A stretch of 64,000 nucleotides of DNA from Streptomyces sp. TSRI0281 (lineage in GTDB: Bacteria > Actinomycetota > Actinomycetes > Streptomycetales > Streptomycetaceae). How positions within the stretch are numbered: the first letter of the stretch is position 1; each line of letters opens with the position of its first letter. The position numbers and the translations under genes were made by a program. This document shows positions 8,271 to 19,589 of the stretch, piece by piece. Location of the stretch: the NCBI RefSeq assembly GCF_001905125.1, contig NZ_LWLE01000001.1:710880-774879 (forward strand), written 5' to 3'. Below the pieces are notes generated by a model, which saw nothing but the letters and a program-made list of their open reading frames with translations, searched no databases and was not told the origin of the DNA.

Positions 8271-8825
8271 ATGCTCGAAGCACCGCCTTCGGCCCAGCTG
8301 GTCGAAGCGTTCGCCAACACCGTCGATGTCGAACTGGGCACCGACGACGTGACCGAGCCCGCGCAGCTCGCCGCCTGGCTGACCGAGCGGGGGCTCCTGC
8401 CGCCCGACGGCCGGATCTCTCCCGCCGACCACGATCTGGCGCTGCGGCTGCGCGACGGAATCCGCGAGGAACTGGGCGTACACGCGGGCGACTCCCCCGA
8501 CGCGCGTCGCGTGGCGGCGGCCGAGGAGGCCCTGCGCGAGCTGCCGCTCCTCGCCACCGTACGGCGAGGAGCGGGCCCGTCCCTGATTCCCGACCCCGAA
8601 CTCCCGCCCGCCAGGCAGGCGTTGGCGGCCGTCGCCATCGCGTGGAGCGAACTGCTCGCCACCGGCGAGGTCGCCCGCCTCAAGCGCTGTGCCGAGCACG
8701 CCTGCGCCTGGGTGTTCTGGGACGTCTCCAAGAACCGCAGCCGCCGCTGGTGCTCCATGCGGGTCTGCGGCAACCGGACCAAGGCCCGCCGGTACGCGGC
8801 CAAGCACGCCGCCGGCAGCGACTGA
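8271..8825 (+). CDS. CGNR zinc-finger transcriptional regulator
   Basis: A 184-residue protein. The N-terminal two thirds is the helical stress-response (ABATE, formerly DUF1470) domain. The C-terminus carries the CGNR zinc finger: CAEHACAWVFWDVSKNRSRRWCS followed by MRVCGNRTKARR, with the cysteines expected to bind zinc and a basic tail to contact DNA. The ATG at 8271 follows AGGAGGTGA. Divergent from an MFS exporter and next to repeated half-sites, it is a good candidate for its repressor and for its own. Confidence 0.9.
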   Translation: MLEAPPSAQLVEAFANTVDVELGTDDVTEPAQLAAWLTERGLLPPDGRISPADHDLALRLRDGIREELGVHAGDSPDARRVAAAEEALRELPLLATVRRGAGPSLIPDPELPPARQALAAVAIAWSELLATGEVARLKRCAEHACAWVFWDVSKNRSRRWCSMRVCGNRTKARRYAAKHAAGSD

Positions 8826-8849
8826 GACTCCCGCCGGAGCGGGGCCCGA

Positions 8850-8964
8850 CCGGCTCAGCCCCGCTCGGACTCGCTCGGACCCGCCCAGCCCCGCTCGGAC
8901 CGGCTCAGACCCGCTCAGACCCACTCCGGCCCGTTCAGACCCGCTCCGATCCGTTCAGCCCCGT

Positions 8965-8965
<1 letters not shown>
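8850..8965. repeat. Degenerate 10-base tandem repeat (CGCTCAGACC type)
   Basis: About ten imperfect units of CGCTCGGACC, CGCTCAGACC or CGTTCAGACC fill the gap between the converging CGNR and UvrA-like genes. No frame is supported. Confidence 0.7.
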
Positions 8966-11349
<2,384 letters not shown>

Positions 11350-11364
11350 GCTGGTCGTTCTCCG

Positions 11365-11485
11365 GCTTCTGCGTCGTCGGCTTGCGCTTCGTCGGCATCT
11401 GGTACGTCGGCTCGCGCGTCGTCCGCCTGCGCGCCGTCGGCCTGCGCGTCGTCGGCCTGCGCGTCGTCGCCCTGCGGTCGTGCTG
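11365..11485. repeat. 15-base tandem repeat GGCCTGCGCGTCGTC
   Basis: Roughly seven imperfect copies of a 15-base unit lie directly upstream of the UvrA-like gene. The unit length is a multiple of three, so a frame through it codes the repeated peptide AQADD. Confidence 0.75.
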
Positions 11486-11585
11486 AGGGTCCGCTGCCTC
11501 CCTGACGGGCGGGGCGCTCAGCCATGGGCCGGGACCCTACCGCAGGCGTTCCCACCGCAGGCCGGCCCTGGCTGAGCGCCGGTCC

Positions 11586-12002
11586 TCACCCCTTGCGGGG
11601 CTGGTTGAAGCGGAGCATGTTGCCCGCCGGGTCGCGGAAGGCGCAGTCGCGGACGCCGTACGGCTGGTCGATCGGCTCCTGAATGACGTCCCCGCCGGCG
11701 GCCCGAATGCGCTCGAAGGTGGCGTCGACGTCGTCGGTGGAGAAGATCACGCCGCGCAGCAGGCCCTTGGCCAGCAGCTCCGCCATCGCCTGCCGGTCGG
11801 CGGGCGCGGCGTTGGGGTCGGCGAGCGGGGGTTCGAGGACGATCTCCACGTCCGGCTGCGAGGGTGAGCCGACGGTCACCCAGCGCATCCCCTCGAACGC
11901 GACGTCGTTGCGGACCTCCAGGCCGAGGACGTCGCGGTAGAAGGGGAGCGCCTTGTCGTGGTCGTCGACGGCGATGAAGCACTGTGTGAGCTTGATGTTC
12001 AT
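11586..12002 (-). CDS. VOC (glyoxalase/bleomycin resistance) family protein
   Basis: A 138-residue single VOC unit with paired beta-alpha-beta-beta-beta modules: QCFIAVDDHDKALPFYRDVLGLEV at the start and FRDPAGNMLRFNQP at the end. ATG 12002 gives the canonical N-terminus MNIKLTQCF; an upstream in-frame start would overlap the AraC gene. Family members bind a metal and act as dioxygenases, isomerases or antibiotic binders, and cannot be sub-classified here. It lies next to, and probably is co-transcribed with, an AraC-type regulator. Confidence 0.85.
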   Translation of the reverse strand: MNIKLTQCFIAVDDHDKALPFYRDVLGLEVRNDVAFEGMRWVTVGSPSQPDVEIVLEPPLADPNAAPADRQAMAELLAKGLLRGVIFSTDDVDATFERIRAAGGDVIQEPIDQPYGVRDCAFRDPAGNMLRFNQPRKG

Positions 12003-12012
12003 GCCGTCGACG

Positions 12013-12432
12013 CTACGAGGCGGCGCCGGATTCCGCTTCTCCATTCCTGACCGGTCGCGTGCGGACCTTGGCGACGCACGGCGGGATCGCGGCACCGGCC
12101 TCGTGACGACGGGCCCGGTAGGCGCTGGGGCTCTCGCCGACCAGCTCCGTGAAGCGTGAGCTGAACGACCCCAGCGAGGTACATCCCACCGCGAAGCAGA
12201 CCTCCGTCACGCTCATGTCGCCCCGGCGCAGCAGCGCCTTCGCCCGCTCGACACGGCGGGTCATCAGATAGCGGTAGGGCGTCTCCCCGTAGGCGGCGCG
12301 GAAGCTGCGGGAGAAGTGGCCGGACGACATCAGGGCGACCTTCGCCAGCGCCGGAACGTCCAGCGGCAGCGCGTAATCACGGTCCATCGCGTCCCGGGCC
12401 CGGCGCAGCCTTACCAGGTCCTCCAGGTTCAT
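12013..12432 (-). CDS. AraC-family transcriptional regulator (DNA-binding domain only)
   Basis: A 139-residue protein, almost all of which is the two-helix-turn-helix AraC domain: PLDVPALAKVALMSSGHFSRSFRAAYGETPYRYLMTRRVERAKALL then the second motif SVTEVCFAVGCTSLGSFSSRFTELVG. No separate sensor domain is present. It ends 10 bases before the VOC gene, so the pair looks like a small operon; AraC plus VOC pairs are common in Streptomyces. The start is ATG 12432, with a second ATG at 12444 also possible. Confidence 0.88.
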   Translation of the reverse strand: MNLEDLVRLRRARDAMDRDYALPLDVPALAKVALMSSGHFSRSFRAAYGETPYRYLMTRRVERAKALLRRGDMSVTEVCFAVGCTSLGSFSSRFTELVGESPSAYRARRHEAGAAIPPCVAKVRTRPVRNGEAESGAAS

Positions 12433-12462
12433 ACACCCCAGCATCGCACGGTGATGAATGGT

Positions 12463-12527
12463 GGCCCGCCCCCGCGATCAGCACGGCCCGCCTCCGCGAT
12501 CAGCACGGCCCGCCCCGCCACCAGCAC
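12463..12527. repeat. 22-base tandem repeat, three copies
   Basis: Units at 12463, 12485 and 12507 share GGCCCGCC...CAGCAC; the first two differ by one base. It lies between the AraC gene and the divergent ECF sigma gene. Confidence 0.75.
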
Positions 12528-12647
12528 GCCCGGGACGCAGGGCGCTCCGCGGTGTACGGCACCGCCCTCCCGGCCCCGTGAACCTTTCCGGCCGCTGCGG
12601 GCAACAGGGGGTGCCAGACTCACCGACCGACCACCTCTGGAGGCGCT

Positions 12648-13382
12648 GTGCCCGGACGACCACCACGACCGGCCGGGCCCGACGCCGTACCCCCCGAGAA
12701 CACCCCCTCCGAGCCGGCGTCCGATCCCCCACCCTCCGGGCCCACGTCCCCCGATGGCACGCCCTCCGGGCCCACCTCCCCCGAACCCCGGTCCTCCGCG
12801 GCCGGGCCCGACGACGCCGAGGTCATCGCCCAGTCCCTGGAGCAGCCGGAACTGTTCGCCGGGCTGTACGACCGCCACGCGCCGGACATCCACCGGTACG
12901 CCGCCCGCCGCCTCGGGGAGGGCGCGGCGGACGACATCACCGCGGAGACGTTCCTCATCGCGTTCCGGACCCGTGCGCGCTACGACACCGCCCACCGGCT
13001 CGCGAGGCCCTGGCTGTACGGCATCGCCGCCAACCTGATCGGCAAGCACCGGCGTACCGAGGTACGGGCCCTGCGCGCCCTGGCCCGTACCGGACACGAC
13101 CCGGTCGCCGCGTCCTGGAGCGAGCGGTCCGACGAGCGGATAGCCGTCCAGGCGCCGCTGGCCGGAGCGCTCGCCGGGCTCTCGCCCGGGGACCGGCACG
13201 TCCTGCTGCTCGTCGCCTGGGCAGACCTCGGTTACCAGGAGGTGGCCGAGGCCCTCCAGATCCCCCTCGGCACGGTCCGCTCCCGGCTCAACCGCGCCCG
13301 CCGCAAGGTCCGCGAGGCGCTGCGCATCGATCCCTCGTTCACCCCGGACGAACTGGAGCTGACACCGTCATGGACGAAATGA
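12648..13382 (+). CDS. ECF-family RNA polymerase sigma factor with Pro-rich N-terminus
   Basis: A 244-residue sigma factor. GTG 12648 follows GGAGG by four bases. Residues 1-55 are a Pro/Ser/Thr-rich disordered extension. Region 2 (FAGLYDRHAPDIHRYAARRLGEGAADDITAETFLIAFR) and region 4 (GLSPGDRHVLLLVAWADLGYQEVAEALQIPLGTVRSRLNRARRK) are intact. Its stop overlaps the next gene by 13 bases, and the next gene is a single-pass membrane protein that probably regulates it, so the two form a sigma/anti-sigma-like pair different from the zinc-finger type at 5 kb. Confidence 0.88.
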   Translation: MPGRPPRPAGPDAVPPENTPSEPASDPPPSGPTSPDGTPSGPTSPEPRSSAAGPDDAEVIAQSLEQPELFAGLYDRHAPDIHRYAARRLGEGAADDITAETFLIAFRTRARYDTAHRLARPWLYGIAANLIGKHRRTEVRALRALARTGHDPVAASWSERSDERIAVQAPLAGALAGLSPGDRHVLLLVAWADLGYQEVAEALQIPLGTVRSRLNRARRKVREALRIDPSFTPDELELTPSWTK

Positions 13383-14350
13383 CCAAGCTGCGCGAGCTGC
13401 GTGCCGACGTCCCCGTACCCGACCGTGGAGCCCTGGCCCCCGGACGCAAGCGCCTGACCGAGGCCATGGCGGGGGACGGCCGTACCCGGCGGCTGCGGGC
13501 CGACTGGCGGATCGCGTCCCTCGGCGCCGCCGCGGCGATCACCGCGGCCGCGCTCCTCGGCACCCAGCTGCTGGACGCCTCCGACCCGCGCGGCACGGCC
13601 CCCGCCACGATCGCGAGCAACCTGGACCTGTCCGGCCCGGCCGAGACCCTGAACCGGGCCGCCGACTTCGTGGAGGGGGCGACGGCTCCCCCGGAACCCC
13701 GCGACGACCAGTGGATCTACATCAGGGGTGCGATGGCCGAGCCGGAGCTGAAGGCCGGGAGCGAGCAGACGGCCGAGATGACGTACGAACCCGACTCCTG
13801 GAGCCGTTACGGGAACGACGCCGCGGAGAAGGACCAGTCGGACGACGACCGCTCGGCCCGCGAGATCTACCGTGCCGCCGCCGGACTGCCCGAGGACCCC
13901 GCGGCGCTGCTGGCCGAGGTCCGCACGCTCTACCCGGCGGACACGAGCGGGCAGACCCGCTCCGAGACCAAGGAGCAGCAGACCTTCCGGGGACTGAGCG
14001 TGCTCCTGGAGTCCTACCCCCTCCCCCCGGCCGCCGTCGCCCGTATCTACCGGGCCATGGCCACGCTCCCGGGCGTCGAGATCACCGGTCACCTCGTGAA
14101 GGACGCCGCGGGCCGCGAGGCCATCGCCGTCACCCGGGACGAACAGGGCACCCACGAGCGCCGCGAGATCCTGCTCTCCCCGTACGACTACGCCTACGCG
14201 GGCCAGCGCTTCGTGGTCACGGAGGACTACGAGATGAAGATGCCCGAAGGCATGTCGGGCCCCGGGCAGAAGTTCACCGCCGGTGACATCACCATCAGCG
14301 AGGCCCGCACGGCCGCGGCCGTCGTGGACGCCAAGGGCGACAAGCCCTGA
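13370..14350 (+). CDS. CU044_5270-type membrane protein, partner of ECF sigma factor
   Basis: A 326-residue protein: about 45 cytoplasmic residues (MDEMTKLRELRADVPVPDRGAL...), one transmembrane helix (IASLGAAAAITAAALLGTQLL), then an extracytoplasmic domain with no cysteines. Its architecture and its 13-base overlap with the sigma gene are those of the CU044_5270 family, proteins always seen next to ECF sigma factors in actinobacteria. I infer an anti-sigma or sensor role. ATG 13370 is chosen for the overlap. Confidence 0.8.
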   Translation: MDEMTKLRELRADVPVPDRGALAPGRKRLTEAMAGDGRTRRLRADWRIASLGAAAAITAAALLGTQLLDASDPRGTAPATIASNLDLSGPAETLNRAADFVEGATAPPEPRDDQWIYIRGAMAEPELKAGSEQTAEMTYEPDSWSRYGNDAAEKDQSDDDRSAREIYRAAAGLPEDPAALLAEVRTLYPADTSGQTRSETKEQQTFRGLSVLLESYPLPPAAVARIYRAMATLPGVEITGHLVKDAAGREAIAVTRDEQGTHERREILLSPYDYAYAGQRFVVTEDYEMKMPEGMSGPGQKFTAGDITISEARTAAAVVDAKGDKP

Positions 14351-14372
14351 GCCGAGCCCCGCCCCCGCTCTT

Positions 14373-14427
14373 CCCGGCAGGGGACCGGTGTCCACTACAG
14401 GGGTGTGGACACCGGTCCCCTGCCGGG
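14373..14427 (+). terminator. Long perfect stem-loop after the sigma/anti-sigma pair
   Basis: Arms 14373-14395 and 14405-14427 are a 23-base perfect inverted repeat with a 9-base loop (TACAGGGGT), starting 22 bases after the stop codon. It is followed by a run of CACACCCC-type short repeats to about 14500. Confidence 0.85.
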
Positions 14428-14567
14428 GACACACCCCCGCACACCCGCGCACACCCCCACACACCCCCACACACCTCCGCACTCCCCCGCACTCCCCGTA
14501 ACCCGCCGGACACCCACGTGACCGAGCCCACCCTCCACTCCGTTCAAACTCCCGCAACAATGAACCC

Positions 14568-15563
14568 GTGATCACTTCGCCGTCCCGGAGCAGCTCCCGT
14601 CGCACCGACCACGCGCCGACGCCCTATGTCGACCTGTCGCGTGCCGAGTGGAGCGCTCTGCGGGACAAGACCCCGCTGCCGCTGACCGCCGAGGAGGTGG
14701 AGGCGCTGCGCGGGCTCGGCGACGTCATCGACCTGGACGAGGTACGGGACGTCTATCTGCCGCTCTCCCGGCTCCTCAACCTCTATGTCCAGGCCACCTC
14801 CGGCCTGCGCGGCGCCCTGAACACCTTCCTGGGCGACGCGGGCAACGGCCACGGCGAGCAGCGCGGCACCCCGTTCGTCATAGGGGTGGCGGGCAGTGTC
14901 GCCGTGGGCAAGTCCACCAGCGCCCGTATCCTCCAGGCGCTGCTGGCCCGCTGGCCGGAGCACCCGCGCGTCGAACGGGTCACCACGGACGGCTTCCTGC
15001 TCCCGATGAAGGAGCTCCAGGCGCGCGGCCTGATGTCCCGCAAGGGGTTCCCGGAGTCGTACGACCGGCGCGCCCTGACCCGTTTCGTCGCCGACATCAA
15101 GGCCGGCAAGGACGAGGTGACCGCACCCGTCTACTCGCACCTGATCTACGACATCGTGCCGGACGAACGCCTCACCGTGCGCCGCCCCGACATCCTCATC
15201 GTCGAGGGCCTCAATGTGCTCCAGCCCGCCATGCCCGGCAAGGACGGCCGGACCAGGGTCGGGCTCGCCGACTACTTCGACTTCAGCGTGTACGTGGACG
15301 CGCGCGCCGAGGACATCGAGACCTGGTACCTCAACCGCTTCCGCAAGCTGCGCGAGACGGCGTTCCAGAACCCGTCCTCGTACTTCCGCAAGTACACCCA
15401 GGTCTCCGAGGAGGAGGCCATGGACTACGCGCGCACGATGTGGCGGACCATCAACAAGCCCAACCTGCTGGAGAACGTCGCGCCGACGCGCGGCCGTGCC
15501 ACCCTGGTGCTCCGCAAGGGGCCGGACCACAAGGTCCAGCGTCTGTCCCTGCGCAAACTCTGA
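14568..15563 (+). CDS. coaA: Pantothenate kinase (type I)
   Basis: A 331-residue type I bacterial pantothenate kinase that phosphorylates pantothenate, the first step of coenzyme A synthesis. The P-loop [12 protein letters not shown] spans residues 106-117; VTTDGFLLP, the [10 protein letters not shown] segment and the [13 protein letters not shown] strand follow in family order, and the length is typical. GTG 14568 is used. The next gene starts 13 bases after its stop, so the two are probably co-transcribed. In Streptomyces coaA commonly sits near glmM, as here. Confidence 0.95.
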   Translation: MITSPSRSSSRRTDHAPTPYVDLSRAEWSALRDKTPLPLTAEEVEALRGLGDVIDLDEVRDVYLPLSRLLNLYVQATSGLRGALNTFLGDAGNGHGEQRGTPFVIGVAGSVAVGKSTSARILQALLARWPEHPRVERVTTDGFLLPMKELQARGLMSRKGFPESYDRRALTRFVADIKAGKDEVTAPVYSHLIYDIVPDERLTVRRPDILIVEGLNVLQPAMPGKDGRTRVGLADYFDFSVYVDARAEDIETWYLNRFRKLRETAFQNPSSYFRKYTQVSEEEAMDYARTMWRTINKPNLLENVAPTRGRATLVLRKGPDHKVQRLSLRKL

Positions 15564-15576
15564 CCCCTGGAGCACC

Positions 15577-16551
15577 GTGCTGCATCTGCGCCTGATCGTC
15601 CCCGCCGACGCCACGGACAAGGTGGTCCACCTCCTGGAGACCACCGTGGGCGCCACCCATCTGGCGGTGCTGACGGGCGCGGCGCGCAGCCCCGCGGGCG
15701 ATGTGATCCTGTGCGACGTGGCCCGCGAGGCGGGCGACGAACTGATCGGCGAGCTACGCGACCTGGGCATCGACAAGTCCGGCTCGATCACCGTCGAGAA
15801 CATGGACCTGACGCTCTCCGCGCACGCCGACCGGGCGGAGGAGGAGGCACCGGGCGACGGCGCGGACGCGGTGCTGTGGGAGGAGCTGACGGAGGTCACC
15901 CACGAGGAGTCGACGTTCAGCATCACCTATCTGGCGTTCCTCACCGTCGCCACGATGCTCGCCGCCTGCGGTGTGATGCTCGACAACGCGATCCTGATCG
16001 TGGGCGCGATGGCGGTGGGCCCGGAGTTCGGCCCGCTGGCCGGGATCTCCACGGCCCTGGTGCAGCGCGCCCCGCGCCTGGTGTGGCGCTCGCTGTGGGC
16101 GCTGATCGGCGGCTTCGCCATCGCGATGGTGCTGACGGCCGGCTTCGCCTGGCTGATGGACTCCTTCGGGCTGTTCACCCGCTCGATGGTCGAGGGGGAC
16201 CGGCCCAACACGGCCTTCATCTGGAAGCCGGACCGGATGTCGTTCGTGGTCGCGTTCCTGGCGGGCATCGCCGGGACGCTGTCGCTCACCTCGGCGAAGT
16301 CCGGGGCGCTGATCGGCGTGGCGATCTCGGTGACGACGGTTCCGGCGGCGGCGAACGCGGCGGTCGCGTTCAGCTACACGGACTACACCCAGACGGTCGG
16401 CTCCGCGCAGCAACTGCTGGCCAACCTCGGCGGCATCATCGTGGCGGGCACGCTCACCCTGCTGGCCCAGAAGGCCCTCTGGGCGGCCCACCGCCGCCGC
16501 GACCCGGCCGGTCCGAAGCGGCCGGGGCACGACACGCCCCACCTCACCTGA
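15577..16551 (+). CDS. DUF389 family integral membrane protein
   Basis: A 324-residue protein. Residues 1-85 form a soluble alpha/beta domain (HLRLIVPADATDKVVHLLETTVGATHLAVL), followed by the DUF389 membrane region with about six helices, including LTVATMLAACGVMLDNAILIVGAMAVGPEFGPLAGIS. GTG 15577 follows GGAG by four bases and the gene overlaps no other. The molecular function of the family is unknown; a transport or membrane-scaffold role has been suggested by its fold. Downstream of coaA on the same strand. Confidence 0.85.
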   Translation: MLHLRLIVPADATDKVVHLLETTVGATHLAVLTGAARSPAGDVILCDVAREAGDELIGELRDLGIDKSGSITVENMDLTLSAHADRAEEEAPGDGADAVLWEELTEVTHEESTFSITYLAFLTVATMLAACGVMLDNAILIVGAMAVGPEFGPLAGISTALVQRAPRLVWRSLWALIGGFAIAMVLTAGFAWLMDSFGLFTRSMVEGDRPNTAFIWKPDRMSFVVAFLAGIAGTLSLTSAKSGALIGVAISVTTVPAAANAAVAFSYTDYTQTVGSAQQLLANLGGIIVAGTLTLLAQKALWAAHRRRDPAGPKRPGHDTPHLT

Positions 16552-16610
16552 CGTCACACCACGTCACACCACGTCACACCACGTCACACCACGTCACACC
16601 ACGTCACCTG
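16551..16610. repeat. 10-base tandem repeat ACGTCACACC, five exact copies
   Basis: Five exact copies of ACGTCACACC occupy 16551-16600, followed by a diverged sixth (ACGTCACCTG). It begins at the very stop codon of the DUF389 gene. Confidence 0.95.
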
Positions 16611-16619
16611 GCACGTCAG

Positions 16620-16785
16620 CTCGCCCGAGGGCGTCCCGTCACGCGAGCACTTCCGGCCACCCGAGGGCACCCCGTCACGCAAAAAGCCCCCGGTCGCCCG
16701 CAGGCACCCCGTCACGCGAGGAACCCTCGGTCGCCCGAGGGCATCCCGTACGAGAAAAGCCTCCGGTCACCCGAGGGCGGACTTC
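16620..16785. repeat. About 36-base repeats derived from the glmM 3' end, with hairpins
   Basis: Four or five imperfect copies of a unit containing GGTCRCCCGAGGGCA and CCCGTCACGCGAG lie between the converging DUF389 and glmM genes. The last copy overlaps the glmM stop codon, so the array looks duplicated out of the gene end. At 16724-16741 CCCTCGG and CCGAGGG pair around TCGC, so it may terminate transcription from both sides. Confidence 0.7.
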
Positions 16786-18125
16786 ACCACATCGGCCAGC
16801 CGGCCGGCCACGGCCCGCGCCTGCTCGATGTCGGCCGCCTCGACCATGACCCGTACCAGCGGCTCCGTACCCGACTGGCGCAGCAGTACGCGTCCGGTGG
16901 CACCCAGCTCCCGCTCCGCCTCGATGACCGCCGTGGCCAGCTCGGAGGACGTGCTCACCCGGGACTTGTCGACGTCCGGCACATTGATGAGCACCTGCGG
17001 CAGGCGCTGCATGACCCCGGCCAGCTCGGCCAGGCTCCGGCCGGTCGCGGCGACCCGGGCGGCCAGCATCAGGCCGGTCAGGGTGCCGTCGCCGGTCGTG
17101 GCGTGGTCCAGGACGATGACGTGACCGGACTGCTCGCCGCCGAGCGCGAAGCCCTCGGCCTTCATCGACTCAAGGACGTAGCGGTCGCCGACGGCCGTCT
17201 GGATGAGCCGGATGCCCTCCCGCTCCATGGCGATCTTGAAGCCGAGGTTCGACATGACCGTGCCGACCACGGTGTCCTTGCGCAGCTTCCCGGCCTCCCG
17301 CATGGCGAGGGCGAGCACGGCCAGGATCTGGTCGCCGTCGATCTCCTCGCCCGCCGCGTCCACGGCCAGACAGCGGTCGGCGTCACCGTCGTGCGCGATG
17401 CCCAGGTCGGCACCGTTCTCGACGACGGCGGCGCGCAGCAGCTCCAGGTGGGTGGAGCCGCAGCCGTCGTTGATGTTGAGGCCGTCGGGGTCGGCGCCGA
17501 TCGTGATGACCTCGGCCCCGGCCCGGGTGAACGCCTCGGGCGAGACCTTGGCGGCGGCACCGTGCGCCTCGTCGAGGACGACCGTCAGCCCGTCGAGCCG
17601 GTTCGGCAGGACGGCGATGAGGTGGGCGATGTAGCGGTCGAAGCCCTCGGTGTAGTCGGTGACCCGGCCGACGCCGGCACCGGTCGGGCGCGCCCACGGC
17701 GCACCGGTGCGGTGCTGCTCGTAGACGGTCTCGATCCGGCCCTCCAGCTCGTCGGCGAGCTTGTGACCGCCGCGGGCGAAGAACTTCACACCGTTGTCCG
17801 GCATGGCGTTGTGGCTGGCGGAGAGCATCACGCCGATGTCGGCGCCGAGCGCGCCGGTGAGGTACGCGACGGCAGGCGTGGGCAGCACCCCGACGCGCAG
17901 GACGTCCACGCCCGCGCTGGCGAGGCCCGCCACGACGGCGGCCTCCAGGAACTCTCCGGACGCGCGTGGGTCCCGGCCCACCACGGCGGTCGGCCGATGG
18001 CCCTCGAAGGTGCCCACCTCGGCGAGTACGTGCGCCGCCGCGACCGAGAGCCCGAGCGCGAGCTCGGCCGTCAAGTCCGCGTTGGCGACACCGCGCACGC
18101 CGTCCGTGCCGAAGAGTCGTCCCAC
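16767..18125 (-). CDS. glmM: Phosphoglucosamine mutase
   Basis: A 452-residue enzyme that converts glucosamine-6-phosphate to glucosamine-1-phosphate for UDP-GlcNAc and cell wall synthesis. The start GTG 18125 gives [12 protein letters not shown], the canonical N-terminus, with GGAGGA upstream. The phosphoserine loop SASHN is near residue 104, the metal-binding loop DGDADRC is near residue 240, the sugar loop GGEQSGH near 325, and the phosphate loop [12 protein letters not shown] near 425. It follows rplM-rpsI on the same strand, the usual order in Streptomyces. Confidence 0.97.
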   Translation of the reverse strand: MGRLFGTDGVRGVANADLTAELALGLSVAAAHVLAEVGTFEGHRPTAVVGRDPRASGEFLEAAVVAGLASAGVDVLRVGVLPTPAVAYLTGALGADIGVMLSASHNAMPDNGVKFFARGGHKLADELEGRIETVYEQHRTGAPWARPTGAGVGRVTDYTEGFDRYIAHLIAVLPNRLDGLTVVLDEAHGAAAKVSPEAFTRAGAEVITIGADPDGLNINDGCGSTHLELLRAAVVENGADLGIAHDGDADRCLAVDAAGEEIDGDQILAVLALAMREAGKLRKDTVVGTVMSNLGFKIAMEREGIRLIQTAVGDRYVLESMKAEGFALGGEQSGHVIVLDHATTGDGTLTGLMLAARVAATGRSLAELAGVMQRLPQVLINVPDVDKSRVSTSSELATAVIEAERELGATGRVLLRQSGTEPLVRVMVEAADIEQARAVAGRLADVVKSALG

Positions 18126-18336
18126 TGGTGTCCTCCGAGATGCTCCGAAACCGCACAACCACAGCAACCAAAAAACGGGCAAAACGCAACAAGCCACGAC
18201 GACGCGAAGCGCCACCGGACAGGGAATGCCAATAAGCGTCTTATGCCGTTATACGCCCGCGAGGGGCGATAAACGAACGCCCCAGCAGCACAGGTGTGCC
18301 GCCGGGGCGAACGTGTAAAGCAGACGAGCAGGCGAT

Positions 18337-18873
18337 TTAGCGCTTGCTGTACTGCGGGGCCTTGCGGGCCTTCTTGAGACCGGCCTTCTTGCGCTCGACC
18401 GCACGGTCGTCGCGGGAGAGGAAGCCGGCCTTCTTCAGCGTGGCGCGGTTGTTGTCCGCGTCGGCCTCGTTCAGCGCGCGGGCCACGCCGAGGCGCAGGG
18501 CACCGGCCTGACCGGAGACGCCGCCACCCGAGATACGGGCGATGACGTCGTAGCGGCCGTCGAGCTCAAGCACCTTGAAGGGCTCGTTGACTTCCTGCTG
18601 GTGCACCTTGTTGGGGAAGTAGTCCTCAAGGGTGCGACCGTTGATCTTCCACTTGCCGGTGCCCGGAACGATCCGGACGCGGGCGATGGCGTTCTTGCGA
18701 CGGCCAAGGCCGGCGGCGGGCTGCGGGTCGCCGAAGCGGCCGGCGAGGGACTCGCTGGTGTACTCGCCCTCGACGGGAACCTCCGATTCGAAGGTGGTCA
18801 CCTCGGCGAAAACCTCTTCGCCCTCGGTGCCCGCCACGTCTTCGGTGGTTGTCTCAACAGTGGTCTCGGCCAC
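18337..18873 (-). CDS. rpsI: Ribosomal protein uS9
   Basis: A 178-residue small-subunit protein. The conserved domain begins near residue 55 ([21 protein letters not shown]) and ends in the invariant C-terminal tail QYSKR that reaches the P-site tRNA. The first 50 residues are an acidic, Thr/Glu-rich extension ([13 protein letters not shown]), found in actinobacterial S9 but absent from E. coli S9. It lies 44 bases after rplM in the same operon. Confidence 0.97.
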   Translation of the reverse strand: MAETTVETTTEDVAGTEGEEVFAEVTTFESEVPVEGEYTSESLAGRFGDPQPAAGLGRRKNAIARVRIVPGTGKWKINGRTLEDYFPNKVHQQEVNEPFKVLELDGRYDVIARISGGGVSGQAGALRLGVARALNEADADNNRATLKKAGFLSRDDRAVERKKAGLKKARKAPQYSKR

Positions 18874-18917
18874 GATTCTCCTCAGATCTTTCTGAACGTC
18901 TTAGGGTGTGGCCGGAA

Positions 18918-19361
18918 CTACTGCGCGACCTGGGTGATCTCGAACGGGACCGGCTGCTGAGCAGCGTGCGGGTGCTGGTCGCCCGCGTAGACCTTGAGCT
19001 TCGAGATCATCTGACGGCCCAGGGTGTTCTTGGGGATCATGCCCTTGATGGCCTTCTCGACGGCCTTCTCGGGGTTCTTCGAGAGCAGCTCGTCGTAACG
19101 CACCGAACGGAGACCGCCCGGGAAGCCCGAGTGGCGGTACGCCATCTTCTGGGTCTTCTTGTTGCCGGAGAGGTGAACCTTCTCGGCGTTGATGATGATG
19201 ACGAAGTCGCCCATGTCCATGTGGGGGGCGTAAATCGCCTTGTGCTTGCCTCGGAGGAGGTTCGCAGCCGTGGTGGCCAGACGGCCCAGGACGATGTCCT
19301 GGGCGTCAATGATGTGCCACTGGCGCGTCACATCTCCGGGCTTGGGGCTGTACGTACGCAC
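18918..19361 (-). CDS. rplM: Ribosomal protein uL13
   Basis: A 147-residue large-subunit assembly protein. GTG 19361 gives [20 protein letters not shown], the canonical actinobacterial start, with AAGG upstream. The family motifs [26 protein letters not shown] and [11 protein letters not shown] are complete. It is the first gene of the rplM-rpsI operon. Confidence 0.97.
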   Translation of the reverse strand: MRTYSPKPGDVTRQWHIIDAQDIVLGRLATTAANLLRGKHKAIYAPHMDMGDFVIIINAEKVHLSGNKKTQKMAYRHSGFPGGLRSVRYDELLSKNPEKAVEKAIKGMIPKNTLGRQMISKLKVYAGDQHPHAAQQPVPFEITQVAQ

Positions 19362-19589
19362 GGTCGTAGCCTTCGCTTCTTCAGTGGATGGGGACCAGAC
19401 ACATGGCACCTCTGAAGCGATCATGCAGCTGGGGCTCACAAGGCCGGAAACACTGTCCGTATGCGAACCACTGGTAACTGCTCCAGAGAACCTACGTAAG
19501 GGCCCTTCGCGTGAGAACGACGAAGCCAATACGCATAACAATCACCGACACTACCCGTCGCGCCCCGGACGGGTCAAAACGCGCCGCCC

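Noticed and set aside
15711..18272. 853-residue frame across DUF389 and glmM
   Set aside because: Runs out of frame through DUF389 and antisense through glmM; no motif.
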